The notes below the pieces were generated by a model, which searched no databases, had not been told where the DNA came from, and saw nothing but the letters and a program-made list of their open reading frames with translations. DNA of 64,000 bases, taken from Bog-756 sp963839925. Its GTDB lineage: Bacteria > Actinomycetota > Acidimicrobiia > Acidimicrobiales > RAAP-2. This document shows, piece after piece, positions 32,377 through 41,349 of this stretch; position 1 is the stretch's first letter; every line of letters begins with the position of its first letter. Position numbers and translations under genes: made by a program. The stretch is taken from the NCBI GenBank assembly GCA_963839925.1, contig CAWIWV010000002.1, forward strand, positions 744,001 through 808,000, written 5' to 3'.

Positions 32377-33905
32377 CCGCAGTTGTAGCCCGGGATGAAG
32401 GTGACCCCCGGTCCACCGTGGCACCCTGCCCCGCACAGGTACATCCCGTCGATCGGCACCGGATTGTCGGCCCAACCCTGGGGGCCGGGGCGGAACGGCC
32501 CCATGAACTCGGGTTGGAGAAGCCCGTGGGTGAAGTCGCCACCGGTGCATCCGAACATGAGCTCGTAGGTGTAGGCCGGATAGTTGAACTGGCGCTCGAT
32601 CAAGTCGGGGAAGTTCGGCGCCAGCGCGGTGATCTTGGAGACGATCCGGTCCGCCATCTCGTCGCGAAGTCGGGTCTGCTCGGAGTGGGTCGATCCGATC
32701 GGGAAATAGAAGGCGAACGTGCTCGCCGCGTGCTTGCCCGGTGGTGCCAAGTCCGGATCCTCGAGAGACGGGATCGACAGGTTGAACGAGGGTGACTGCG
32801 GCACGACCCCGCGGAGGCAGTCCTCGTAGTCGAGCTGCATCTGCTCGGCGGTACCGAACATGGTGACGTTCCGGCGGAGCGCGCCTTCGTTGAGAACCTC
32901 GTACGGGCCGACGTACTCGGGCAGCCCGTTGAGGGCAAAGTGGACCTGGAAGTACGCAGCGCGATGGTTGATGGCCTCGACGCGCCTGGCAAAGGCGTCC
33001 GGAAGCTCGTCGATGTCGAACAACTGGGTGAACGTCGCGGTGGGATCCAGGTTGGAGACGACCACCGGCGCGGTGATCACCTCTCCGTCGGTCGTCTCCA
33101 CTCCCTCGACCCGACCGCCCGGGGCGACGATCCGCGCCACCTTCACGTGGCGGCGGAGCTCTCCACCGTTGCTCTCGTACATCTGCCGAAGATGCTCGGA
33201 CATTGCGCCGAGTCCGCCGCGCACCTTGGACATCGTCGCCTCGTTTGGTGAGGCCAGGGCAAAGGCCAGGCAGAGCGCGCTCCCCGGGGAGTAAGGGCCG
33301 AGGTAGGTCGAGTTGACCGACAGGAAGCTGAGCATGCTCCGGACCTGCGCGTGCTTCTCCCGCTCCGGCAGGAACCGATCGACGACGTCCATCACGCTGC
33401 CGAACATCGCGGTGCGGATGGCTTGGCGCTCCGACTCGCTCTGCGCGCACGCCCACATCTCGTCGAGCGACCGGGGCGGTCTGCGGACATCGAAGCGCCC
33501 GATGGCCCGAGCCGGGGCGTCGGCCCAGGCAGCAACCTCGGCCATCCCCATGACCGCATCGAGGCCGAGGGTCTCCCCCAGGTGGGCGAGGAGCTGTTCG
33601 GGGTCGGAGTAGAGCAGGATCGGGGGTTCCCCCGAAGCACCCGTGCTGGCCGACTGGACCTCGGGCTCGTAGATCGGGCAGGAATCGAAACCGAGGTCCT
33701 CGAACACGACGTTCGGAACGGGGAACTGGATCGATCCGGCCAGTTCGAACCGGAATCCCCGGACCAGCTCGGTGGTCGCCGACATCCCTCCGATGAAATG
33801 GTTCTTCTCGAGGCAGAGAACCCGCATGCCCCCACGAGCCATGATCGTGGCTGCGGTCAGCCCGTTGTGGCCGGCCCCGATGACGATGGCGTCGTAGTCG
33901 GACAT
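32337..33905 (-). CDS. FAD-dependent phytoene-desaturase/carotenoid-isomerase-like oxidoreductase (COG1233)
   Basis: A 522-aa flavoprotein: DYDAIVIGAGHNGLTAATIMARGG is the FAD dinucleotide-binding motif, followed by CLEKNHFIGGMSATTEL. The C-terminal half has VVSNLDPTATFTQL and ends with DGMYLCGAGCHGGPGVTFIPGYNCGYAVLDTA, the usual closing signature of CrtI/COG1233 proteins. No other carotenoid gene is nearby, so another polyunsaturated or isoprenoid substrate is possible. Start ATG 33905 begins MSDYDAIVIG. The 3' end overlaps the convergent DUF2834 gene by 40 bases. Confidence 0.87.
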   Translation of the reverse strand: MSDYDAIVIGAGHNGLTAATIMARGGMRVLCLEKNHFIGGMSATTELVRGFRFELAGSIQFPVPNVVFEDLGFDSCPIYEPEVQSASTGASGEPPILLYSDPEQLLAHLGETLGLDAVMGMAEVAAWADAPARAIGRFDVRRPPRSLDEMWACAQSESERQAIRTAMFGSVMDVVDRFLPEREKHAQVRSMLSFLSVNSTYLGPYSPGSALCLAFALASPNEATMSKVRGGLGAMSEHLRQMYESNGGELRRHVKVARIVAPGGRVEGVETTDGEVITAPVVVSNLDPTATFTQLFDIDELPDAFARRVEAINHRAAYFQVHFALNGLPEYVGPYEVLNEGALRRNVTMFGTAEQMQLDYEDCLRGVVPQSPSFNLSIPSLEDPDLAPPGKHAASTFAFYFPIGSTHSEQTRLRDEMADRIVSKITALAPNFPDLIERQFNYPAYTYELMFGCTGGDFTHGLLQPEFMGPFRPGPQGWADNPVPIDGMYLCGAGCHGGPGVTFIPGYNCGYAVLDTADRSRA

Positions 33906-34032
33906 GATCGGGACCGTAGCCGACGGGGGCTCGAAGTGCTCGACGACCTGGGGTTGCTCAGGCACGAACCGACCGCCTCGCCCTGCAACTGCGGCCGATC
34001 GGTCCTAGAGTGTCTCGGCGCAGGACTCGGGG

Positions 34033-34695
34033 ATGGGGATGCTTGTGACTGTCGGACACAAAAGGGGGGGACTTCTGCTCGCCGTCTGCGGGCTCGCGTT
34101 CGTCCTTACGAGCTGCAGCAGCACGCCGACCAGCGCGCCCGCCCTGCTCGCCGCGGGTCAGCTTCCGAAGTCGGCCTTTCCCACCGGCAAGGCAGCTCGA
34201 GCGGCGGAGGCGAACAACACCGTGCCGTTGGCCAAGCAGAATCCCACCACCGCGCTGTTCACCGCCATCGGTGTCTTCCAATCCTGCCTGAGTGGTTTGG
34301 GAACCTCGTTCATCGGGATCCCGGGCCAGGGCGGTCCGAACTCCCCCGCCAACAACCCCACGTACATCAAGAATCTCACCACCTGTGCGGCCCAGAGCAA
34401 CATCGTCCAGGCGCTGAAGGCCGAGCAGAGTGCGCAGGACAACCTCACGGCCAGCCAGGTGAAAACCGAGAACCAGGATTATCTGAAATGGCGGACCTGC
34501 ATGATCGGGCGAGGCTGGCAGATTCCGACTCCCACGCCCAACGCAAAGGGCCTTCTCTTCTCCTTCGGGGGATCTGGTGGGGGTGGGTCCGAAGGTGGTG
34601 CGTCCGGATTCAAGCCTCCGCCCGGCCAGAACCTGCTCTCCAGCCCTGACATGTCCGCCTGCGCCGCCAAAGCACAAGCCGGCGGGTCGTCGTAA
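34033..34695 (+). CDS. Small lipoprotein, first gene of the export operon
   Basis: A 220-aa protein. The signal sequence ends in LAFVLTSC, a good lipobox, so it is expected as a lipid-anchored extracytoplasmic protein. Beyond it, conserved-looking cysteines occur in FQSCLSGLG, LTTCAAQSNI and KWRTCMIGRGW, a spacing seen in actinobacterial lipoproteins of unknown function. The tail is Gly/Ser-rich, followed by SPDMSACAAK. It is 17 bases upstream of the adaptor gene and presumably transcribed with it. It might be an accessory subunit of the ABC export machinery. No family assigned. Confidence 0.65.
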   Translation: MGMLVTVGHKRGGLLLAVCGLAFVLTSCSSTPTSAPALLAAGQLPKSAFPTGKAARAAEANNTVPLAKQNPTTALFTAIGVFQSCLSGLGTSFIGIPGQGGPNSPANNPTYIKNLTTCAAQSNIVQALKAEQSAQDNLTASQVKTENQDYLKWRTCMIGRGWQIPTPTPNAKGLLFSFGGSGGGGSEGGASGFKPPPGQNLLSSPDMSACAAKAQAGGSS

Positions 34696-34712
34696 AGAGG
34701 GGATCCACGAGC

Positions 34713-37166
34713 ATGACCCGGAACAGAAAGCTGCTCATCGGCGCGATCGTCGTCGTGGCGGTCGTGATCGGCGTCGTCCTTGCCATGCCCGCCGGCAGCA
34801 GCTCGGACACGGGAAGCGAGACGGCCATCTTCTCGAAGGTGGCGACCCGGGACCTGCAGAACACGGTGGCGATCACCGGAACCCTCGCGCACAAGTCGAT
34901 TCGGAACGTGACCAGCGCCACCCAAGGTCTGGTGAGCTCGGTGACCTCGACGGACGGGTCGATCACCAAGGCCGGGCAGACCATGTTCGCCCTCAACGGG
35001 CGCAACGCAGTCGCCGAACAAGGCAGTCTGCCGTTCTTCCGCTCGCTGGCGCCCGGCGACCAGGGTGCCGACGTTCTCCAGTTGAAGAAGATCCTCGCGG
35101 CCGCCGGGGACTACCCCGGACCGATCAACAACTACTTCAACCAGCAGACCCAGTTCGCGCTGGCCCAGTGGCAGGCCCAGCACCACTACCCGAACTCCAG
35201 TCCTGCAACCACCCAGGCGGTCACCGTCTCGCTCGAGCAGGGGACCGGTTACCAGGTCGGTGCGGCGAGCTCCGCCCCGCTCACCATCGGGCCGCCCGCG
35301 GCCCAGACCACGTCCGACGTCCGGCTGCGAGCCGGCTCCCACCGGGCGCACCGTGCGGTCCTTGCGGCGGACATCGCCCACGTCACCACGCCGACCCTCA
35401 CCATTCAGTCTGTGGCCAGCCAAGTCTCCGACGGGATGGCGGCGACATTCGTGGTCAGCGCTTCGCAAGCGTCGTCGAGCGCGATCACCGTCAATCTCCA
35501 GTCGAGCGGCACCGCCGGGAGCCAGAACGTCGTGACACCGCCGCACTCGGTGACCCTCCAGGCAGGGGCGACCGCGGTTTCGGTGCCGGTCCAGACCCGG
35601 GCCACCACGACGATCGGGCCGAACACCGTGCTCACCATGGCCATCGCAGGCGGCTCCGGCTATTCGGTCGGATCTCCGGCTTCCGCCTCGACCACGATCG
35701 AGAACAACGCCCTGCCCTCGCTGAGCATCACCGGTGGGAGCACGATCGCCCCCGGGGCGTCGACCACCCTCACGGTGACCGCCAGTCAGGCTCCGATCCA
35801 GAACACCCAAGTGGTGCTCAGCTTTGCCGGGAGCGCGAGCCCGGGTACTGCGTACAACCCGGTTGACCCGATCGTGACCATCGCCGCCGGCACCACCTCT
35901 GCGACCGTCACCGTCAACACCCTCACCAGCACGACGATCCAGCCGCCGAGCTACATCGTCGCCTCGCTCGAGCCCTCGTCGACCTACAGCATCACCGCCA
36001 ACAAGGGCTCCACCGTCATCACCATCGACGGAAGCAGCCAGCAGCCGACGGTGACCCTGACCTCGTCCACCACCTACCTGGAGAAGGGACAGCCGTACGT
36101 GGTCTCGGTTGCTCTGAGTGAGGCGACGAGCACGCCTCTCACCATCCAACTGAGCTACCAGGGCAGCGCCCAACAGGGAACCGACTACACCCTTCCGAGC
36201 GGACCGATCGTCGTCCCGGCCGGCGAAACCAGTACCGAGGTGTCCATCCCGACGGTGACCGACAACACCGTCGAGGCCGACACCACGCTCACCGTCGGAC
36301 TGGCGGCGGGCGGGGGTTACCAGGTCGGCAATCCGAGCAGCACCTCGGTCACCATCACCTCCTCGGTCGTCCCGATGCTCACCATCTCGGGCAATACGTC
36401 GACGATCGCCCAGGGGGGTGCCGCTTCGTTCACGATCACCGCCAATCAGGCACCGACCAAGAACACCTCGGTGGGCTTCGCGGTCGAAGGCACCGCCCAA
36501 CCGGGTCAGAACTACGTGCCCCTCGCCGGGTCCGCGCTCCTGGCCGCCGGGCAGACCCAGGTCACCGTGACCCTGCAATCCCTCCAGACCAACATCACCT
36601 TCGAGCCGACCGACATGATCGTCGGCTCATGGCCGACCCGGGTCGGAACGGTCAACGTGAAGGCGGGCGACACGGTCGGGCCGGGAGAGCCGATCCTCTC
36701 CCTCACCGAGCCCAATCTGAGCGTCACCTTGCAGGCATCGGCCGCGAACCGCACCCAGCTCAAAGTCGGCCAGGCCTGCACCGTGCAGATCTCCGGCGAG
36801 AACAACCAAGCCAACGGTGTGATCACCGAGCTCGACAGCAACCCGACCAATCTCGCGGCCGGATCGGGTGGACAGTCGTCCCAGGTGTACGAGGGCAAGA
36901 TCGAGGTTTCCGGACTCAACGGCGCCGACGGATCCCAGGTGTCGGTCAACGTCGTCACCCAGCAGGTGCAAAATGCGCTCACCGTTCCGATCGCCGCGGT
37001 GAAACAGAACGGGACCGGAGGTGACGTGGTTCGTGTGGTGAATCTCGCGAAGAGCGGAGCCATCACCGAGGTTCCGGTGACCACCGGCCTCACCGAGGGC
37101 TCCTACATCCAGGTTACCGGTGGCCTTACGGCCGGGCAGCTGGTGATCGTGAACGTCACCTCCTAG
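34713..37166 (+). CDS. Periplasmic-adaptor-like (HlyD/MFP) protein with peptidoglycan-binding and Calx-beta-like insertions
   Basis: An 817-aa membrane-anchored protein. One N-terminal helix (~7-28) is followed by a lipoyl/barrel-sandwich half (~42-100, TLAHKSIRNVTSATQGLVSSV), then a PG_binding_1-like module (~104-160, PGDQGADVLQLKKILAAAGDYPG). Then come about four Calx-beta-like domains (~226-332, 333-440, 441-551, 552-630; SVTITSS ends, GTAQPGQNYVP and GTDYTLPSGPIVVPAGETS motifs). After them the second lipoyl half resumes (TRVGTVNVKAGDTVGPGEPILSL, ~640-668), then the beta-barrel and membrane-proximal part. In ordinary relatives the PG-binding module alone replaces the hairpin; the Calx-beta block of ~400 residues is unusual. 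It precedes MacB-type ATPase and permease genes, so it should link them to the outer envelope. Confidence 0.78.
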   Translation: MTRNRKLLIGAIVVVAVVIGVVLAMPAGSSSDTGSETAIFSKVATRDLQNTVAITGTLAHKSIRNVTSATQGLVSSVTSTDGSITKAGQTMFALNGRNAVAEQGSLPFFRSLAPGDQGADVLQLKKILAAAGDYPGPINNYFNQQTQFALAQWQAQHHYPNSSPATTQAVTVSLEQGTGYQVGAASSAPLTIGPPAAQTTSDVRLRAGSHRAHRAVLAADIAHVTTPTLTIQSVASQVSDGMAATFVVSASQASSSAITVNLQSSGTAGSQNVVTPPHSVTLQAGATAVSVPVQTRATTTIGPNTVLTMAIAGGSGYSVGSPASASTTIENNALPSLSITGGSTIAPGASTTLTVTASQAPIQNTQVVLSFAGSASPGTAYNPVDPIVTIAAGTTSATVTVNTLTSTTIQPPSYIVASLEPSSTYSITANKGSTVITIDGSSQQPTVTLTSSTTYLEKGQPYVVSVALSEATSTPLTIQLSYQGSAQQGTDYTLPSGPIVVPAGETSTEVSIPTVTDNTVEADTTLTVGLAAGGGYQVGNPSSTSVTITSSVVPMLTISGNTSTIAQGGAASFTITANQAPTKNTSVGFAVEGTAQPGQNYVPLAGSALLAAGQTQVTVTLQSLQTNITFEPTDMIVGSWPTRVGTVNVKAGDTVGPGEPILSLTEPNLSVTLQASAANRTQLKVGQACTVQISGENNQANGVITELDSNPTNLAAGSGGQSSQVYEGKIEVSGLNGADGSQVSVNVVTQQVQNALTVPIAAVKQNGTGGDVVRVVNLAKSGAITEVPVTTGLTEGSYIQVTGGLTAGQLVIVNVTS

Positions 37167-37168
37167 GC

Positions 37169-37915
37169 GTGGGCACGGTGACGGAGGAGACTCCGCCGTT
37201 CGGCACTCCCGAGGTCGAGAAGCTGCCGTTGCTGGAGCTCGAGTCGGTGTCGCGGGTCTACGGCGAGGAGGTCGAGGTCTACGCGCTGCGCGAGGTCTCC
37301 CTCCAGATCCTCCCCGGCGAGTTCATGTCGATCGTGGGCCCGTCAGGCTCCGGCAAGTCCACCATGCTGGGTCTGCTCGGAGTCCTCGACCTGCCCACGT
37401 CCGGAGTCATCCGTGTCGCCGGACAAGACGTGAGTGTGCTCGACGATCCGACCCGCTCCAAGTTGCGAGGGGACTCGATCGGATTCGTGTTCCAGCAGTT
37501 CCACCTCATCCCGCACCTCACTGCACTCGGAAACGTCGAAACCGCCCTCTTGTACCGGGATCTCCGCCCGAAGGAGCGGCACGAGCGCTCGCTGGCGGCG
37601 CTCGACCAGCTGGGGCTGGCCCATCGCGCCGACCATCGACCCGTGCAGATGTCCGGGGGCGAACAGCAGCGGGTGGCGCTCGCGCGGGCCATCGTGACCG
37701 ATCCGCTCATGATCCTCGCCGACGAGCCGACCGGCGCCCTCGACTCGGCCAACGCGGCCCATGTCCTCGAGATCTTCAAGGGTCTCCAATCTCCCGAGCG
37801 CGCGGTCGTCATGGTCACCCACGACCTCACCGTGGCCGACACCGCCCACCGGAAGGTCTCGATGCGGGACGGACAGATCGTGGCCGACGAGTATCGGGAG
37901 ATGGCGGCCCGGTGA
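37169..37915 (+). CDS. MacB/LolD-type ABC transporter ATP-binding protein
   Basis: A 248-aa ATPase: Walker A GPSGSGKST, Q-loop VFQQFHLIPHLTALGNVE, signature MSGGEQQRVALARAI, Walker B MILADEPTGALDS and H-loop VTHDL. The pattern (GALDSANA, FHLIPHLTA) fits the MacB/LolD subfamily, which drives mechanotransmission for export rather than classical transport. GTG 37169 starts two bases after the adaptor stop, and the stop overlaps the permease GTG (GTGA at 37912). It powers the permease encoded next. Confidence 0.93.
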   Translation: MGTVTEETPPFGTPEVEKLPLLELESVSRVYGEEVEVYALREVSLQILPGEFMSIVGPSGSGKSTMLGLLGVLDLPTSGVIRVAGQDVSVLDDPTRSKLRGDSIGFVFQQFHLIPHLTALGNVETALLYRDLRPKERHERSLAALDQLGLAHRADHRPVQMSGGEQQRVALARAIVTDPLMILADEPTGALDSANAAHVLEIFKGLQSPERAVVMVTHDLTVADTAHRKVSMRDGQIVADEYREMAAR

Positions 37916-39096
37916 GCGCGTTCGACGATCTGATCGGCGTCGCGTGGTCGGGGCTCAAGGCGCGCAAGATCCGGACCTTCTTGATCATGCTCGGCCCGAT
38001 CATCGGTGTGTCCGCCATGGTGAGTGCGGTCGGGCTGACCGAGAGTGCCAAGGGCGCCCTGCAGGCCCAGCTCGCCACGCTCGGCACCAACCTGATCATC
38101 GCGCAGGCAGGCGGCACCTTCGGCTCCCAGAACCCGACCTTCACCAGCGACGCCGTCCAGCGGGCCGAGAACGTCTCGACGGTGACCAGCGCCTCGGGGA
38201 CCACCAGCCTCAATGGTGTGATCTCGTTGCCGATCCAAGGTGCGAGCACGTACTACCAGGCGTTTCCGGTGCCGGTCCGCGCGGCGGACGACGATCTCCC
38301 CCAGGTCCTCGGTGTTCCGTTGGTGACCGGCCGATGGCTCAGCAGCGCCGACACCCGACTCCACCTCCGGTCGGTCGTGCTCGGTGAGGGAATCGCCCAC
38401 CAGTACGGCTACATCCCCGGGGAGATCCGAACCATCCACCTCAACGGGACCAATTTCGGTGTCGTCGGGGTCCTCGGATCGGTCGCGCTCGATCCGACCC
38501 TCGACAACGCCGCGTTCATCACCCAGTGGGCGGCGAAGAACGTCTTCAACACCAACGGGAGACCGAACGAGCTCTATATCCGGGCTGCCGACGGGACCAC
38601 CCAGGCAACTGCGAACGCGATACCGACCGCTCTCAACCTCGGTGGCCCCGTCCAGACCTCGACCCAGATCCCGAGCAACGTCCTCCAGGCCTCGGCGCAA
38701 GCCAACAAGACCCTGCAACAGGTCGCGCTGCTCGCCGGTCTACTCGCGCTCACCGTCGGGGGGATCGGGATCGCGAACGTCATGTCCATCTCGGTCATCC
38801 AGCGATCCTCGGAGATCGGGATCCGGCGGGCGGTCGGTCACACCAGATCCACCATCGGCAGCCAGTTCCTCCTCGAGTCGCTCTTCGTCGGCGTGTTGGG
38901 CGGTGCGATCGGAGCCGCGCTCGGGATCGGGATCGTCTACGCGGTCTCCGCGCTTCAGAACTGGGTGGTGGTCATCGCCTACGGAGAGATCCCGATCTGG
39001 ATGGGCCTCGCCCTGCTCGTCTCCGTGGCTGCAGGCCTGTACCCGTCGATCAAAGCCGCCCGCCTCGAGCCCCTCGAGACGCTCCGCCTCGGCTGA
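37912..39096 (+). CDS. MacB/FtsX-type ABC transporter permease
   Basis: A 394-aa protein with an N-terminal helix (FLIMLGPIIGVSAMVSAVGL), an extracytoplasmic MacB_PCD domain (~45-260) and three C-terminal helices (~265-385) forming the FtsX-like domain with GGIGIANVMSISVIQRSSEIGIRRAVGHT. It overlaps the ATPase gene by GTGA. With the adaptor and ATPase it makes a MacAB-like set. Cargo is unknown: antibiotic, peptide or cell-surface polymer export are all conceivable. Confidence 0.92.
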   Translation: MSAFDDLIGVAWSGLKARKIRTFLIMLGPIIGVSAMVSAVGLTESAKGALQAQLATLGTNLIIAQAGGTFGSQNPTFTSDAVQRAENVSTVTSASGTTSLNGVISLPIQGASTYYQAFPVPVRAADDDLPQVLGVPLVTGRWLSSADTRLHLRSVVLGEGIAHQYGYIPGEIRTIHLNGTNFGVVGVLGSVALDPTLDNAAFITQWAAKNVFNTNGRPNELYIRAADGTTQATANAIPTALNLGGPVQTSTQIPSNVLQASAQANKTLQQVALLAGLLALTVGGIGIANVMSISVIQRSSEIGIRRAVGHTRSTIGSQFLLESLFVGVLGGAIGAALGIGIVYAVSALQNWVVVIAYGEIPIWMGLALLVSVAAGLYPSIKAARLEPLETLRLG

Positions 39097-41328
39097 GTGG
39101 GCCGGCTGACCTCCCTCTGGTCCGACATCCTGTCCGGGTCGGAGGATCCAGAGGCACCGGCGACCGATCCCTTCCCCCTTCGCCCGCAGTGGCTGGTCGT
39201 GGCGGCGGGGGTCGTGTTCAACTACTGGTTCCTCCGGTCAGAGGTCCTCCAGGTCTCCTACCTGAACGACAGCTCGGTGCACCAGCAGATGGTCCGCTTC
39301 GCGACGGCCCGTCTCAAGGATGGTCACCTCCCCCAGACCAGTTGGTTCCCCTACCTCGGGCTCGGGTCACCTCAGTTCCTCCACTACCAGAGCCTCCCTT
39401 CGACCCTGACCGGGCTGGCGGGAATCGTGATCGGGCCGAACCGCGCCTTCACCTGGAGCCTGTACCTCTTGCTGTCCCTCTGGCCGGTCGCGATCTATCT
39501 CGGCGCCCGCGCCTTTCGGCTCGATCGGTGGACTGCGTCGTGCGCCGCGGTGCTGTCACCGTTCATCGTGAGCACGGTCGGCATCGGTTTCGAGGCCAAG
39601 GCGTACATCTGGACAGGCTTCGGAGTGTGGACCCAGCTGTGGGCGATGATCACCCTGCCGCTTGCGTGGGGCTACTGCTGGCAGGTGATCAGCGAGGGGC
39701 GGCGGTATCTCCCCGCAATCGCGTTCGCGTCGCTGACCGTGATGCTGCACTTCGAGACCGGATACCTGGCCTTGATCCCGCTTGCGTTCTTCCCGCTTCT
39801 CGCACCCTCCGCGCTGGGTCCGCGGATCAGGCGAGCACTCGTCGTCGCGGCCGGCACACTTGCGGCCACCGCCTGGGTCACCGTGCCGCTCCTCCTCTCC
39901 GCGCGGTGGGCGTCGATCAACGATGTCCTGCGTGGGACCGCCCTCGAGAACGGGTACGGAGCGGGCAAGGTCCTCGGCTGGTTGGTCTCCGGCCAACTGA
40001 TGGACGCGGGGCGATTTCCGGTCCTGACCCTGCTCGCGGGCGTCGGCCTGGTCGTCGCCATCGTCCGCTGGCGACAGGACGAACGGGTGCGGGCGCTGCT
40101 GGTGCTACTTGCGATGAGCCTGCTCCTCTCATTCGGGCGCACCACCTTCGGCCCGTTGGTCAACGCTCTCCCGGGAAGTACCGACATCTTCATGAGACGG
40201 TTCATGTCGGGGATCCAGCTTGGCTGCCTCTTTCTGGCGGGCATCGGCGCGGCGACCGTCGGTGCCGGTTTGCTCGCTGCACTGTTCGCACTGTCCCGTC
40301 GAGTGCGAAGGCCGGCGGGGTCCGTGACATCGCCATCGAGGGAGCTCGGGGGGCGTCGACTGGTGTGGGCAGTCTCGACGTTGGTCGCGATCGGGGTGCT
40401 CGCACCCGCGTGGACCCAGAGCATCCACAACGACCGCCACAACGCCGACGCCATCGCCGCCCAGCGAGCGGCCGACAACGACCAGGGAAGGACCATCGCA
40501 CCGATCATCGAGCGGATCCTGGCAACCGGCGGCGGCAGGGTCTACGCCGGCGCGCCCGACAACTGGGGCGCCCACTTCACCGTGGGCGCGGTCCCGGTGT
40601 TCAAGTACCTGGAGAGCAAGGACGCCGACGAGGTCGGGTACACCTTGCGAACCGCGTCGCTGATGACCGACCCTGAGTTCTACTTCGACGAGTCCAACCC
40701 GGGCGACTACACGCTGTTCGGAGTCCGGTACCTCCTGATTCCCGAAGGAAAGCGGCCTCCGGTTCCCGCCACACTGGTGATGAAGCGAGGACCCTACGCG
40801 CTGTGGAACCTGCCTTCGGTCGGGTACAGCTTTGTCGCCCGAGCAGTCGGTGTGCTCAGCGCGAACCGGTCGGATATCGGCACTCGTTCGGTGCCGTTTC
40901 TCCGCTCCACACTCCCGGACTCGAACAGGACGCTGTTGGTGGACTTCGACGGGAGCGCCTCTGCCGGCGGCTCCGCTCGTCGGTCGGACTCTGCTGAGAG
41001 CACGGCGAGCGGGGGACGAGTGGTGACCGAGCATGTCCAACTCGACCAAGGGTCTGCCCGGGTTCTGGTGCGGATGCAAGAACGGGGCTTGGTGGTGCTG
41101 TCCGCGTCCTTTGACCCGGGTTGGACGGTATCGGTCGACGGCGAGCAGGCATCGGCGGTGATGGTGGCGCCGGCTCTGGTCGCGGTCAGTGTGCCTGCGG
41201 GGAGCCACCGGATCGTCTTTCGCTACGTCGGGTTCTGCTTCTACCCGCCCCTGCTGATCCTTCCGATTGCGGTGGTTGCAGCAGCCCTGTTCGTCGATCT
41301 CCGAAGACGGCGGCAGCGGACGCTCTAG
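39097..41328 (+). CDS. YfhO-like polytopic membrane protein (possible GT-C glycosyltransferase)
   Basis: A 743-aa protein with roughly 11-13 helices followed by a large extracytoplasmic C-terminal domain and a last helix (YPPLLILPIAVVAAALF). The early segment LNDSSVHQQMVRFATARLKDGHLPQTSWFPYLGLGSPQFLHYQSLPS is typical of the YfhO/6-pyruvoyl-tetrahydropterin-synthase-related membrane family, with a GT-C-like fold proposed for some members; the tail motif VLVRMQERGLVVLSASFDPGWTVSVDGEQ is the usual bundled end of YfhO proteins. GTG 39097 directly follows the permease stop. The placement suggests glycan or lipid modification linked to the exporter. Confidence 0.75.
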   Translation: MGRLTSLWSDILSGSEDPEAPATDPFPLRPQWLVVAAGVVFNYWFLRSEVLQVSYLNDSSVHQQMVRFATARLKDGHLPQTSWFPYLGLGSPQFLHYQSLPSTLTGLAGIVIGPNRAFTWSLYLLLSLWPVAIYLGARAFRLDRWTASCAAVLSPFIVSTVGIGFEAKAYIWTGFGVWTQLWAMITLPLAWGYCWQVISEGRRYLPAIAFASLTVMLHFETGYLALIPLAFFPLLAPSALGPRIRRALVVAAGTLAATAWVTVPLLLSARWASINDVLRGTALENGYGAGKVLGWLVSGQLMDAGRFPVLTLLAGVGLVVAIVRWRQDERVRALLVLLAMSLLLSFGRTTFGPLVNALPGSTDIFMRRFMSGIQLGCLFLAGIGAATVGAGLLAALFALSRRVRRPAGSVTSPSRELGGRRLVWAVSTLVAIGVLAPAWTQSIHNDRHNADAIAAQRAADNDQGRTIAPIIERILATGGGRVYAGAPDNWGAHFTVGAVPVFKYLESKDADEVGYTLRTASLMTDPEFYFDESNPGDYTLFGVRYLLIPEGKRPPVPATLVMKRGPYALWNLPSVGYSFVARAVGVLSANRSDIGTRSVPFLRSTLPDSNRTLLVDFDGSASAGGSARRSDSAESTASGGRVVTEHVQLDQGSARVLVRMQERGLVVLSASFDPGWTVSVDGEQASAVMVAPALVAVSVPAGSHRIVFRYVGFCFYPPLLILPIAVVAAALFVDLRRRRQRTL

Positions 41329-41349
41329 ATCGAGGCAGCGCCGATCCGC

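Noticed and set aside
34479..36578. A 699-codon minus-strand open frame
   Set aside because: It is antisense to the lipoprotein and Calx-beta adaptor genes and has Gly/Arg-rich shadow composition.
38526..40676. A 716-codon plus-strand open frame
   Set aside because: It lies in another frame of the permease and YfhO-like genes, is Arg/Pro-rich and has no recognisable features.
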